From: a candidate division KSB1 bacterium
GTDB taxonomy: Bacteria > Zhuqueibacterota > Zhuqueibacteria > JANLFK01 > Oleimicrobiaceae
Assembly (NCBI GenBank): GCA_024655945.1
Contig: JANLFK010000003.1
Span: 248,001-312,000 of the forward strand
Direction: 5' to 3'
Length of the DNA: 64,000 nucleotides
Below the pieces are notes generated by a model that saw nothing but the letters and a program-made list of their open reading frames with translations, searched no databases and was not told where the DNA came from. The translations under genes and the position numbers were made by a program. This document shows, piece by piece, positions 44,419 to 52,996 of this stretch; positions within the stretch are counted from its first letter, which is position 1; each line of letters opens with the position of its first letter.

Positions 44419-44832
44419 ATGCCTCGGGCATCGGTGCGCAGCAGTGTACAATTGCTCGTGGAGTCTGCTCTCTGCTTGGACGTCATCAGGTTAAGCAACA
44501 TGGTCTTCTACGCCTACCACGGCGTGGATGAGAACGAGCGCGACGCCGGCCAGCGTTTCGAGGTGGACGTGGAGCTGGCCGCTGACTTGCGCTTGCCCGG
44601 GCACACGGACCGCTTGCGCGACACCATAGACGCCCGCGAAGTGTACCGAGTGGTGGAAGAGGTGGTCATCCAAGGGGATTTTCGACTGGTGGAGGCGCTC
44701 GCCGAGAACATCGCGGCGGCACTGTTGGAGCGTTTCGCCGTACATGGGGTGGTCGTCCGGGTGCGCAAACCTTTCGCGCCCATCCCCGGGGTGTGCGACG
44801 GTATCGAGGTGGAGATTGCCCGTGAAGCCTGA
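44419..44832 (+). CDS. folB: dihydroneopterin aldolase
   Basis: Up to 137 residues. The family sequence begins at LDVIRLSNMVFYAYHGVDENER and continues with GQRFEVDVELAADL, DTIDAREVYRVVEEVV and LVEALAENIAAALLERF with the active-site region VRVRKPFAPIPG. It cleaves dihydroneopterin to 6-hydroxymethyldihydropterin in folate synthesis. The ATG at 44419 is the only ATG but adds about 19 non-conserved residues; a TTG at 44476 or GTG at 44458 would give the usual 118-124 residues. It overlaps folK. Confidence 0.93.
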   Translation: MPRASVRSSVQLLVESALCLDVIRLSNMVFYAYHGVDENERDAGQRFEVDVELAADLRLPGHTDRLRDTIDAREVYRVVEEVVIQGDFRLVEALAENIAAALLERFAVHGVVVRVRKPFAPIPGVCDGIEVEIAREA

Positions 44833-45373
44833 GCCCTCAGAGGGCGTGCACGCCTTTCTAAGCCTGGGAAGCAATCTCGGTGACCGCCTGCGGAACCTCG
44901 CCTTAGGCATGGAAGCAGTGGCAGCTCTGCCCGCAACGTGGGTGGTGCGTACCTCCCGGCTCTATGAAACCGAGCCAGTTGGGCTCCGAGAGCAGCGGCC
45001 ATTTCTGAATGCAGTGATGCAGATAGCAACCGGCCTGTCGCCTCACTGCCTGCTCAGGGAGCTGCAGGCAATTGAGCGCAGGCTGGGGCGGCAGCGCGTG
45101 CAGCGGTGGGGTCCGCGCACCTTGGACATCGATATTGTGCTCTACGGCAACGTGCTTTTCTCTGACGCGGTGCTCACCGTGCCGCATCCACGCTTTGCCG
45201 AGCGCCGCTTCGTGTTGGCCCCGCTCGCCGAGATAGCGCCCACCATGATTCCTCCCGGCACGAACGGGCGCACCGTTGTGGAGTTGCTGGCGAACTGCCC
45301 AGACAGGAGCGCGGTACGGCTCTTGGACAACGCAGAAACAAGCAGTATGGCCATAGTTCGGGGTAGAGCGTGA
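44822..45373 (+). CDS. folK: 2-amino-4-hydroxy-6-hydroxymethyldihydropteridine pyrophosphokinase
   Basis: 183 residues. HPPK motifs: FLSLGSNLGDRLRNL, TSRLYETEPVG, FLNAVMQIAT, the metal-binding RRLGRQRVQRWGPRTLDIDIVLYG and VPHPRFAERRFVLAPLAE. It is the step after FolB in folate synthesis. The GTG at 44822 overlaps the end of folB by 11 nt; earlier in-frame codons lie inside folB. The folB-folK-deoxynucleoside kinase order recurs in bacteria. Confidence 0.96.
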   Translation: MKPEPSEGVHAFLSLGSNLGDRLRNLALGMEAVAALPATWVVRTSRLYETEPVGLREQRPFLNAVMQIATGLSPHCLLRELQAIERRLGRQRVQRWGPRTLDIDIVLYGNVLFSDAVLTVPHPRFAERRFVLAPLAEIAPTMIPPGTNGRTVVELLANCPDRSAVRLLDNAETSSMAIVRGRA

Positions 45374-46005
45374 AACGCGACTACATCGCTATTGAAGGTG
45401 TGATTGGCGTGGGCAAGACCAGTCTGGCCACCAAGCTGGGGGAAAGGTACAACGCGCGCATCGTGTACGAGAAACACGAGGAAAACCCGTTCCTGGCGGA
45501 TTTCTACCGCGACCCGCGACGGTACGCATTTCAGACGCAGATGTTCTTTCTGCTCAGCAGGTACCGTCAGCAACAAGAGATTCCTCAGCGCGACCTTTTT
45601 CACGAAATGGTGATTGCCGACTACCTCTTCGCCAAGGACAGAATCTTTGCCCATCTGACCTTGGAAGACCGGGAGCTGTGGTTGTACGACCATATCGCTT
45701 CGCTGCTGGAGCAGGACATTCCCAAGCCTGCTCTGGTCATCTATCTACAGTGCAGCCTGGAGAGGCTGATGCAGAACATCCGCAAGCGGGGGCGGACGTA
45801 CGAACGCAACATCTCTGAGGACTATTTGCGCTCGCTCAATGACGCCTACAACCAGTTCTTCTTCCACTATGACGCCACTCCGCTCTTGGTGGTGAACACG
45901 ACGCAGATTGACTTTGTCAACAATGACGAGCACTTTGAGGATTTGGTGCGGCAAATCGAGCGCCCGCTCTCTGGGACCGAGTACTACTCCCCTTCACCCT
46001 GGTGA
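45370..46005 (+). CDS. deoxynucleoside kinase (dGK/dAK family)
   Basis: 211 residues. P-loop EGVIGVGKTSLATKL, the substrate-side FQTQMFFLLSRYRQQ, DLFHEMVIADYLFAKDR (the DRS/ERS-like region) and the lid RKRGRTYERNISEDYL. Salvages deoxynucleosides to dNMPs in the cytoplasm. The GTG at 45370 overlaps the folK stop (GTGA). The preferred base cannot be read from sequence alone. Confidence 0.93.
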   Translation: MKRDYIAIEGVIGVGKTSLATKLGERYNARIVYEKHEENPFLADFYRDPRRYAFQTQMFFLLSRYRQQQEIPQRDLFHEMVIADYLFAKDRIFAHLTLEDRELWLYDHIASLLEQDIPKPALVIYLQCSLERLMQNIRKRGRTYERNISEDYLRSLNDAYNQFFFHYDATPLLVVNTTQIDFVNNDEHFEDLVRQIERPLSGTEYYSPSPW

Positions 46006-46011
46006 CCTCCG

Positions 46012-46230
46012 ATGCTCTTCTTCCGTCTACTCCTGATTGCCCTCCTCATCTACTTGGCCGTGAAGGTGTGGAGGTCACTGTCTGCCCTGTTTGGCTCCGA
46101 CAGAATGGAGGTCAGAGGGGCGCAGCGCCGGGGGAAGCCGCCTCTTGACCTGGAGGGCAAGGACGTCGAAGACGCCAAGTATCGGGAGATCCCACCTGCC
46201 GAGGATGAGCAGAGCAAGCGCTCTTCGTGA
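46012..46230 (+). CDS. small single-pass membrane protein
   Basis: 72 residues. One TM helix at the N-terminus (FFRLLLIALLIYLAVKVW), then a basic stretch and an acidic C-terminal region with LDLEGKDVEDAKYREIPPAED. It looks like the short DUF4834-type proteins of FCB bacteria, but the match is by pattern only. It sits 6 nt after the kinase and its stop overlaps a GTG of the ABC exporter frame. Function unknown. Confidence 0.72.
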   Translation: MLFFRLLLIALLIYLAVKVWRSLSALFGSDRMEVRGAQRRGKPPLDLEGKDVEDAKYREIPPAEDEQSKRSS

Positions 46231-46271
46231 GGGGCCGAGCGGGAATTGAGGAGAAAGGCTATCGCAAGCTT

Positions 46272-48128
46272 ATGCGCATCTACAGACGTGTCATTAAATA
46301 TGTGCTGCGCTATTGGAAGGAGCTCGTGGCTTCCTGTATGTGCATGGTATTTTTCGTTGCCTTCAGCACCGTGTCCGTCGGCTTGGTGATGCCCTTCGTC
46401 AACCTCCTTTTTGGCTCACAGGAGCAGAGTGCGCCTGCGGTGACTCAACCAGCCGGCGGGGCCATCTCCGTTATGCATGCGGACAAGTCTGTGCCGAATC
46501 TGCGGCAGCAGCTGGAGAACTGGCTTCAAGGGCTGTTCACTCGCTACAGCCGGCCCCACGCGCTGCGCCTGCTCTGCGTGGTTATGCTGGTCGGCTTCTT
46601 CTTGAAAAACCTCTTCCGCTTCGGCCAGACCTACTTCATGGCCCCTGTGGAGCAGGGGGTGATCCGCGACCTGCGCAATGACCTCTACCGGCATTTCCAG
46701 CGCCTCTCGCTGGACTTTTTCCACGGGGAGCGGGCAGGGCAGCTGATCTCCCGCGTCACCTACGACGTCACGGTGATCAACGCCTCCATCACTGCGGCCA
46801 TCAACAGCATTTTCCGCGACCCGCTCATGATCGTGATCTACCTGGCCGTCATGGTCATCCTCAGTTGGAAGCTGACGTTGCTGGCCCTTTTGGTCTTCCC
46901 AGGAGCCGGGTACTTCATCGCTCAGTTCGGCAACAAGCTGAAGCGAGATAGCTTGCGCCAACAGGAGCGGATTGCAGACCTGACGTCCATCATCCAGGAG
47001 GCCATCTACGGGGCGCGAGTCATCAAGGCCTTTGCCAGAGAAAGGTATGAGATTAAGCGCTTCGAGAGGGAGAACCAGCGCTTCTTTGATACGGTGGTGC
47101 GCATGACCCGCATTAGAAAGTTGGGTCCGTGTGTAACCGAGTACATCGGAGTCATCATCGGTGTTCTGGTCCTGTACGTGGGCGGCATGGAGGTGCTGCG
47201 CGCCAACCAGACACTTTCCCCGGGTGGCTTTGTCCTCTTCCTTGGCGCGCTCTTTTCCATCATGGAGCCGCTCAAGCTGCTGGGACAACTGCACAACGCC
47301 CTGAAGGAGGGTGTGGTGGCTGCCCAGCGCGTGTTCGCGGTGTTGGACACGCCCCCCCACGTTGCTGACCGACCTGGGGCTATCGCCCTCGATGGCTTCC
47401 ACGATGAGATTGTCTACGACCACGTCTCCTTTCGCTACGACCGGGACGTCGAGGTCCTCACGGACGTTTCCCTGCGCATCAAACGGGGCCAAGTGGTGGC
47501 GATTGTAGGACCGTCCGGAAGTGGCAAGTCGACCTTAGTCGACCTCCTCGTCAGGTTCTACGATCCTACGGCTGGTCGCATCCTCATTGACGGCCACGAT
47601 CTCAGGGAGGTTACCTTAGAGTCCCTGCGCAGGTTGTTGGGCATCGTCACGCAGGAGACCATCCTGTTCAACGACACCGTGCGCAACAACATCGCCTATG
47701 GCCTGGATGGGGTGGCGATGGAGAAGGTCATCGCCGCGGCGCGGGCCGCCAACGCCCACGACTTTATCATGGAAATGCCCAACGGCTACGACACGGTCAT
47801 CGGCGATCGAGGGGTGAAGGTCTCGGGAGGGGAGAAGCAACGACTGGCCATTGCGCGCGCCATCCTCCGCGATCCGCCTATTCTGGTTTTCGACGAGGCC
47901 ACTTCTGCTCTGGATACCGAGTCGGAGATTCTCGTGCAGGATGCGATCAAGAACCTCTTGCAGGGGCGAACCTCGCTGGTGATTGCGCACCGCCTGTCCA
48001 CGGTACGTCATGCCGACAGGATCGTGGTCCTGCATGACGGCAAGATCGTGCAAGAGGGCGCGCACGACGAGCTAATGAGCCGGGGCGGTCTGTACCGCAG
48101 GTTGTATGAAATGCAATTCAGCGAATAG
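46272..48128 (+). CDS. MsbA-like ABC exporter (fused permease-ATPase)
   Basis: 618 residues from the ATG at 46272; a GTG at 46227 overlapping the previous stop would add 15. Six TM helices, with an unusually long periplasmic loop between helices 1 and 2 (about 60 residues). The coupling segment is LSLDFFHGERAGQLISRVTYDV. The ATPase has Walker A GPSGSGKST, signature VSGGEKQRLAIARA and Walker B ILVFDEATSALD, then H-loop IAHRLSTV. Homologues flip lipid A-core or other lipids. The O-antigen ligase-like gene follows, consistent with LPS export. Confidence 0.93.
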   Translation: MRIYRRVIKYVLRYWKELVASCMCMVFFVAFSTVSVGLVMPFVNLLFGSQEQSAPAVTQPAGGAISVMHADKSVPNLRQQLENWLQGLFTRYSRPHALRLLCVVMLVGFFLKNLFRFGQTYFMAPVEQGVIRDLRNDLYRHFQRLSLDFFHGERAGQLISRVTYDVTVINASITAAINSIFRDPLMIVIYLAVMVILSWKLTLLALLVFPGAGYFIAQFGNKLKRDSLRQQERIADLTSIIQEAIYGARVIKAFARERYEIKRFERENQRFFDTVVRMTRIRKLGPCVTEYIGVIIGVLVLYVGGMEVLRANQTLSPGGFVLFLGALFSIMEPLKLLGQLHNALKEGVVAAQRVFAVLDTPPHVADRPGAIALDGFHDEIVYDHVSFRYDRDVEVLTDVSLRIKRGQVVAIVGPSGSGKSTLVDLLVRFYDPTAGRILIDGHDLREVTLESLRRLLGIVTQETILFNDTVRNNIAYGLDGVAMEKVIAAARAANAHDFIMEMPNGYDTVIGDRGVKVSGGEKQRLAIARAILRDPPILVFDEATSALDTESEILVQDAIKNLLQGRTSLVIAHRLSTVRHADRIVVLHDGKIVQEGAHDELMSRGGLYRRLYEMQFSE

Positions 48129-48155
48129 GGCCAGCGCCCGCCCATTGGGAAGAGA

Positions 48156-49376
48156 ATGGAGATGAGCGTATCTACTGCCGGAACAATGCCCCAGGTCAGT
48201 GCCCGCCTTGCCGCGGTGACGCGAGGCGCGCTCTACGTGACGGTGGCAGCGATGCCGTTCAGCATCGCCCTGACGCAGACTGCTCTGGCAGTGGCCATCC
48301 TTACCTGGCTGGCACGCATGGCCCTGGAGCGGCGGCTTCTGGTACGTCGAACGCGCTTGGAGGTAGCATTTCTCCTTTACATGGCTGCTGAGCTCATCTC
48401 CTTGGCATTTTCCATCAATGTGCCGAACGCGGTAATCTACCTCAAGCGCTTGCTCCTCATCCCCACGGTCTACGTGGTGGCCAGCAATGTGGAGAGCGAG
48501 CGGACTCTGAACCGTCTGGTAGCCACTTTCCTTGCCGCCATGTCGCTCTACTCTCTGTGGGGCATAGGTTCTTTTGCGCTGAACCCATCGCTGCGCGTGC
48601 GGCATATTCAGAACTCCATGACGGCTGGCGGCCTCACCATGATCGCGGCGGTGGTCGGCCTGGCCCTCGCGGCGGCCAGCACGAGCAAGAAGGTGCGCCT
48701 CTGGGCAGGAGCATCGGCAGTGGTCAATGCAACCTGTCTGTTTTTCACCAACACCCGCGGCTCCTGGCTTGGCTTTGCCGTGGCTCTGGTCCTCATGGCC
48801 GTTCTCACCAACTGGAGGCTGCTCCTCGTCATCCCGGTACTGGCCGTGGTCGCCTACGTTGCCGTGCCAGGAGAGTACAAGGCGCGCGTGACGCACTTCT
48901 TCGATCCTCACTACCGCACCAACGCCTATCGCCTCACCTGGTGGAAGACGGGCTGGCGGATTTTCAAGGACTATCCCATCACCGGGGTGGGCGATATCGA
49001 CACGGTGGAAATCTATCGGCGGTACCTGAGCCCCGAGGAAACCCAGGCCGTCGGACATTTCCACAACAACTTTGTGCACATCGCCGTCACCTTGGGGAGC
49101 ATTGGACTTGTCGCCTTCAGCTATCTGAAGGCCAGAATCGCCATATTCATGGGCCAGACCTTGCGTGTGGCGCGCCCGCCATCCTTGCGGGCGGTGGCGC
49201 TGGCCGGTCTGTGCTCGTTTGTGGCCTTTCTGGTCAACGGCCTTTTCGAGTGGAACTATGGCGACGCTGAGGTGGTAACCGTCATCTGGTGGCTTGTGGG
49301 CATGGTGGCGGCCACGGCCACCTTGCTCAAGAGGTCACAGGCGCTGGAGACCGTGGTTGTGGAAGTCCTCAGCTAA
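48156..49376 (+). CDS. O-antigen ligase-like polytopic membrane protein (Wzy_C family)
   Basis: 406 residues with about 11-12 TM helices. The Wzy_C segment is present: FTNTRGSWLGFAVALVL, followed by a large periplasmic loop with YRLTWWKTGWRIFKDYPITGVG and the His motif VGHFHNNFVHIAVTLGSIGL. Members either ligate O-antigen to lipid A-core or polymerise glycans, and the two cannot be told apart by eye. It is 27 nt after the MsbA-like gene, which supports a role in surface glycolipid assembly. GGGAAGAGA precedes the ATG at 48156. Confidence 0.88.
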   Translation: MEMSVSTAGTMPQVSARLAAVTRGALYVTVAAMPFSIALTQTALAVAILTWLARMALERRLLVRRTRLEVAFLLYMAAELISLAFSINVPNAVIYLKRLLLIPTVYVVASNVESERTLNRLVATFLAAMSLYSLWGIGSFALNPSLRVRHIQNSMTAGGLTMIAAVVGLALAAASTSKKVRLWAGASAVVNATCLFFTNTRGSWLGFAVALVLMAVLTNWRLLLVIPVLAVVAYVAVPGEYKARVTHFFDPHYRTNAYRLTWWKTGWRIFKDYPITGVGDIDTVEIYRRYLSPEETQAVGHFHNNFVHIAVTLGSIGLVAFSYLKARIAIFMGQTLRVARPPSLRAVALAGLCSFVAFLVNGLFEWNYGDAEVVTVIWWLVGMVAATATLLKRSQALETVVVEVLS

Positions 49377-49551
49377 GGCGGAAAGGCCTCTTCCCACAGG
49401 TGCCAGAACTTGTGGCGTTTCCATGAGCCGGGGTGTGCGCCGTGGGGCTTTGCCTCGGTCCGGAGACTGACGCGCGGACTCTGACGGGGCGGTTTACCTC
49501 TTTGGGGGTCGATGATAGACCTCGAGTCCTGATTTGCGAACGGAGGCGGAA

Positions 49552-49935
49552 GTGAGACAAATCGTCCGGGCATCGGATGCACCGAAGGCTATTGGGCCCT
49601 ATAGCCATGCGGTAATCAGCAGTGGCGAATTGGTGTATACGGCTGGCCAGCTCGGCATAGATCCCGCAACTGGCGAACTGGTTGGTCCCGGCATAGAAGA
49701 GCAGACCCGGCAGGTGCTGACCAACTTGGCTGCCGTTCTGCGTGCGGCAGGCTCGGGTTTGGACAAGGTGGTCAAGACCACGGTCTTTTTGGCCGACATG
49801 AACGATTTTGCAGCCATGAACGGCGTATATGCCGAGTTTTTCACCAGCGACCCGCCAGCGCGCTCAGCGGTACAGGTGGCGCGGTTGCCCAAGGGCGCCA
49901 GAGTGGAAATCGAGGCTGTGGCGACACGTGGATAG
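49552..49935 (+). CDS. ridA: RidA family enamine/imine deaminase
   Basis: 127 residues. Standard RidA: VRASDAPKAIGPYSHAVISSG, VYTAGQLGIDPATGELVG, VVKTTVFLADMNDFAAMNGVY, and the substrate-binding Arg and Glu in PPARSAVQVARLPKGARVEIEAVA. It hydrolyses reactive 2-aminoacrylate. The GTG at 49552 has GGAGG six nt upstream. The 175 bases before it hold no recognised feature. It overlaps the DUF5683 gene by 8 nt. Confidence 0.96.
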   Translation: MRQIVRASDAPKAIGPYSHAVISSGELVYTAGQLGIDPATGELVGPGIEEQTRQVLTNLAAVLRAAGSGLDKVVKTTVFLADMNDFAAMNGVYAEFFTSDPPARSAVQVARLPKGARVEIEAVATRG

Positions 49936-50455
49936 CCCGTTTCGCGCTGCCAGGACAGCGCTGATTCTGATAATCCTATCGGTCCTGGGAGCCCAAGGGT
50001 TGCTCGGCCAGGAGACGAGGGTGCAAGGGCAGGGGCGCGACCCCGTCACCAGCCCGGCCGATTCCCAGATTGTCCAAAGACGGTCCCCGAATGGAGCAAT
50101 GGTGCGCTCGTTGCTTGTGCCAGGTTGGGGACAATGGTATAACGGGAAGAGGTGGAAGGCGGCGCTGGCCTTTGGCGCGGAGGTGGGCCTGGCGGCCAAC
50201 GCTGTCGTGCAGAACCAATATCTGCAGCGCGCCGAGGACCCTGTAACCCGAGAATACCACCTGAGCAATCGCAATACCTCGAACTGGTTCCTGGCAGTGG
50301 TGGTTTTGCTCAGCATGCTCGACGCCTACGTCGACGCACACTTTTCGGACTTTGACGAAAGTCCGGAGTTAGCTAACTGGCCTCCCCCGGCGCCCGAGGG
50401 TTCTGCCCGGTGTGGCTTCGGGGGTGTGCGGGTCTCTCTGTCTTTGAGCTTCTGA
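49928..50455 (+). CDS. DUF5683 membrane protein
   Basis: 175 residues from a GTG at 49928 overlapping the ridA stop. A signal peptide or N-terminal TM (ALILIILSVLGAQGLLGQ) is followed by the DUF5683 core MVRSLLVPGWGQWYNGKRWKA and two further TM segments (about 100-125 and 130-155, NWFLAVVVLLSMLDAYVDAHF). The family is common in Bacteroidetes and relatives and is of unknown function. Earlier in-frame codons lie inside ridA and are not used. Confidence 0.85.
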   Translation: MDSPFRAARTALILIILSVLGAQGLLGQETRVQGQGRDPVTSPADSQIVQRRSPNGAMVRSLLVPGWGQWYNGKRWKAALAFGAEVGLAANAVVQNQYLQRAEDPVTREYHLSNRNTSNWFLAVVVLLSMLDAYVDAHFSDFDESPELANWPPPAPEGSARCGFGGVRVSLSLSF

Positions 50456-50483
50456 GGACACGGCGCTGACGCAGGAGGTCTCG

Positions 50484-52043
50484 GTGGTGGAACAGCACGG
50501 ACAACGGGGAACCTGGGGTTCGACGGTAGGCTTCATCTTGGCTTCTGCCGGGTCGGCGGTCGGACTGGGCAATATCTGGCGTTTCCCGTATGTGGTGGGA
50601 GAAAACGGCGGGGCTGCCTTCGTGCTTCTCTACCTTCTCTGCGTGCTCTTCATCTCTGCGCCCGTGATGATCGCGGAGCTTGCCCTGGGGCGCCATACCC
50701 AGCGCAACCCCATCGGCGCCTTCTCTGCCCTGGTGCCGGGCAGCCGTTGGAAGCTGGTTGGGGCCCTCGGCGTGCTCACTGGCGTAGGGATTCTCTCGTT
50801 CTATTCGGTGATCGCCGGGTGGACACTGCAGTATGCCGTACGTTCGATAGCGACGCCCGGCTACATTCGCTACAGCCAGGCGGAGGGCGACAGCCTGTGG
50901 GCGCATTTTGTTGCCGACCCGAAGAACCTCGCGCAGGCCCTGATGGAGGAAGGAGTGCTGTCCGCCGAACCTTCCACTCGGTCCGAACAGGAGGTGAGCG
51001 AGGCGTGGCAGGCGTTCACTAACGAAGCGCGTTTCTCCGCTTACAAGGAGAAGATGATTGGGCGGCTGCACAATCTATCATTGTTCGAGAAGTTTGCCAG
51101 TAATGGCTGGGGGCCAGTTTTGTACCTGTTCTTGTTCATCCTCCTTACCGGAGCGGTGGTGGCCGGGGGCGTTGCCGCGGGCATCGAGCGGTGGTCGCGG
51201 GTGCTGATGCCGGTCCTGTTTGTCCTGCTCGTGCTGCTGGCCCTACGGGCGATTACTCTCAAAGGAGCCTCGCAAGGCCTGGTCTTCTACCTTAAGCCAG
51301 ACCTGAGCAAGCTCACACTGGAATCGTTTGCGCGCGCCCTTGGCCAAGCCTTCTTCTCCCTGAGCTTAGGCATGGGGACCATGATCACCTATGGGAGCTA
51401 CCTTTCACGGCGGGACAACATTCCACGTTCGGCTGCGTGGGTGTGCCTGTCCGATACCATGGTGGCGCTCATCGCCGGACTGGTCATCTTCCCCGCTCTG
51501 TTTGCCATGGGCTTCCGGCCGGATGCCGGCGTGAGTCTGGTCTTCGTGGTGCTGCCGTCCATTTTTGCGCATATGCCTGCCGGCGCCTTTTTCGCCGCGG
51601 CATTCTTCCTCTTGCTGTGCGTGGCGGCCCTGACCTCGACCATTTCGCTTTTGGAGGTACCCGTTGCCTACTTGGTTGACGAGCACCGGTGGCCGCGCCG
51701 ACGGGCCGTGGTGGTGACCAGCGCAGTAGCCTTTGTGCTGGGCATCGCCTCTGCGCTTTCCACAGGGGCGATCCCCGCCTTGAGCAAGCTGCCCGGAGTG
51801 GGAATCGGCGTGTTGGAGTTCTTCAATGCGCTGTTTGGCAACTATGCGCTGTCGATTGGCGCCTTAGGCGTCGCCCTCTTTGTCGGCTACCGTTGGGGGA
51901 CGAAGGCCGTGGCCGCCGAAGTCGAGCAGCATGGCAACGAGTTCTACCTTCGTCGCACCTGGTCGGCGATGATCCGCTACGTTTCGCCGCTGGGCATCGC
52001 CTTGGTGTTGGTCTACATCCTTCTCACTGGCAAGTACTTTTGA
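50484..52043 (+). CDS. neurotransmitter:sodium symporter (SNF/LeuT family)
   Basis: 519 residues with about 12 TM helices. The LeuT-type helix 1 is clear: LASAGSAVGLGNIWRFPYVVGENGGAAF, holding the Na+ and substrate sites. Helix 6 region AFFSLSLGMGTMITYGSYL and helix 8 LTSTISLLEVPVAYLVDE also match. An extra charged loop of about 60 residues lies between TM3 and TM4. It takes up an amino acid or similar solute with Na+. The GTG at 50484 has AGGAGGT 5 nt upstream. A Na+ gradient might come from the pyrophosphatase at 7591. Confidence 0.94.
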   Translation: MVEQHGQRGTWGSTVGFILASAGSAVGLGNIWRFPYVVGENGGAAFVLLYLLCVLFISAPVMIAELALGRHTQRNPIGAFSALVPGSRWKLVGALGVLTGVGILSFYSVIAGWTLQYAVRSIATPGYIRYSQAEGDSLWAHFVADPKNLAQALMEEGVLSAEPSTRSEQEVSEAWQAFTNEARFSAYKEKMIGRLHNLSLFEKFASNGWGPVLYLFLFILLTGAVVAGGVAAGIERWSRVLMPVLFVLLVLLALRAITLKGASQGLVFYLKPDLSKLTLESFARALGQAFFSLSLGMGTMITYGSYLSRRDNIPRSAAWVCLSDTMVALIAGLVIFPALFAMGFRPDAGVSLVFVVLPSIFAHMPAGAFFAAAFFLLLCVAALTSTISLLEVPVAYLVDEHRWPRRRAVVVTSAVAFVLGIASALSTGAIPALSKLPGVGIGVLEFFNALFGNYALSIGALGVALFVGYRWGTKAVAAEVEQHGNEFYLRRTWSAMIRYVSPLGIALVLVYILLTGKYF

Positions 52044-52054
52044 GGCATGCAACG

Positions 52055-52603
52055 ATGATGACGCGAGAAGAGGCATATCGCCTGGCAGAGTCGCGCTTTT
52101 CCAACCGCAACCTTTTCAAGCACGTTTTGGCCGTGGAGGCGGTGATGCGCGCCCTGGCGGGGCGCTTTGGCCAAGACGTGGCGAGATGGGGCCTTGCCGG
52201 CCTGCTTCACGACCTCGACTACGAGGAGACCGCCCAGACGCCTGAGCGGCATGGTTTGCGCACGGTGGAGCTGCTGGCCGACTATGACGTCGACGCCGAG
52301 ATCATTCACGCCATCAAGAGCCACAACAACCACGTGCCGCGGGAAAGCCTGATGGACAAGGCCATCTACGCGGCCGACCCGGTCACGGGGCTGATCGTGG
52401 CCGCGGCCCTTATGCACCCGAGCAAGAAGCTGGCCGAATTGGATGTGCCTTTCATCCTGCGGCGGTTCAAGGAGAAGGCGTTCGCCAAAGGTGCCAATCG
52501 CGTGCAAATCAAAGCCTGCGAGGAGTTCGGCTTGCCGCTGGACGAATTCTTGCGGCTGGCGCTCAAGGCTATGCAAGGCATTCACCAGGAGCTGGGCCTG
52601 TAG
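52055..52603 (+). CDS. HD-domain hydrolase
   Basis: 182 residues. Metal-binding HD motifs: NLFKHVLAVEAVMRAL, the HD pair in WGLAGLLHDLDYEET, and HAIKSHNNHVPRESLMDKAIYAADPVTG with the later His/Asp. This is the short YfbR/COG2316-like HD group, presumably a phosphohydrolase; the substrate is unknown. The double ATG at 52055/52058 follows the transporter stop by 11 nt. Confidence 0.88.
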   Translation: MMTREEAYRLAESRFSNRNLFKHVLAVEAVMRALAGRFGQDVARWGLAGLLHDLDYEETAQTPERHGLRTVELLADYDVDAEIIHAIKSHNNHVPRESLMDKAIYAADPVTGLIVAAALMHPSKKLAELDVPFILRRFKEKAFAKGANRVQIKACEEFGLPLDEFLRLALKAMQGIHQELGL

Positions 52604-52996
52604 ATGCGCTGCTGGCTGACAACTGTCCTGTTCCTGCTGAGTATTGCCGCGCCCATGCGGGCCCAAGGGCTGCAAAGCACGGCATCAGACACGGCCACGA
52701 AGCCGGCGGCCATGCTCACGATGCCTATGCGCGATTCCCTGCTGGGCGAGGACAAGGCCCACCATGCGCTGCTGAGCGTGTTCTTGGCAGCCGCCGGCTA
52801 CTATCTGGCCAGAGACGAGGCTTCGTGGTCGAAAAAGAGCTCGGTGGCTTTTGCCGCGGGCTTTTCTTTCTCCTTTGGCGTGGGCAAGGAGGTCTATGAC
52901 AAACGGAGCGGCCGCGGGCACGCCAGCATTGGCGACTTGGTTGCCGACGTTGCAGGCCTTGCTTTCGGCTTAGCGCTGTTCGCCGGGCACTTTTGA
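52604..52996 (+). CDS. YfiM-like small exported protein
   Basis: 130 residues. A signal peptide (VLFLLSIAAPMRAQG) is followed by DKAHHALLSVFLAAAGYYLARDE, then a glycine-rich helix FAAGFSFSFGVGKEVYDKRSGRGHASIGDLVADVAG. The GxGKExxD...DLxxDxxG pattern resembles E. coli YfiM and DUF2279-type proteins of unknown function. Its ATG follows the HD stop directly (TAGATG), and its own TGA is directly followed by the purF ATG. Confidence 0.75.
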   Translation: MRCWLTTVLFLLSIAAPMRAQGLQSTASDTATKPAAMLTMPMRDSLLGEDKAHHALLSVFLAAAGYYLARDEASWSKKSSVAFAAGFSFSFGVGKEVYDKRSGRGHASIGDLVADVAGLAFGLALFAGHF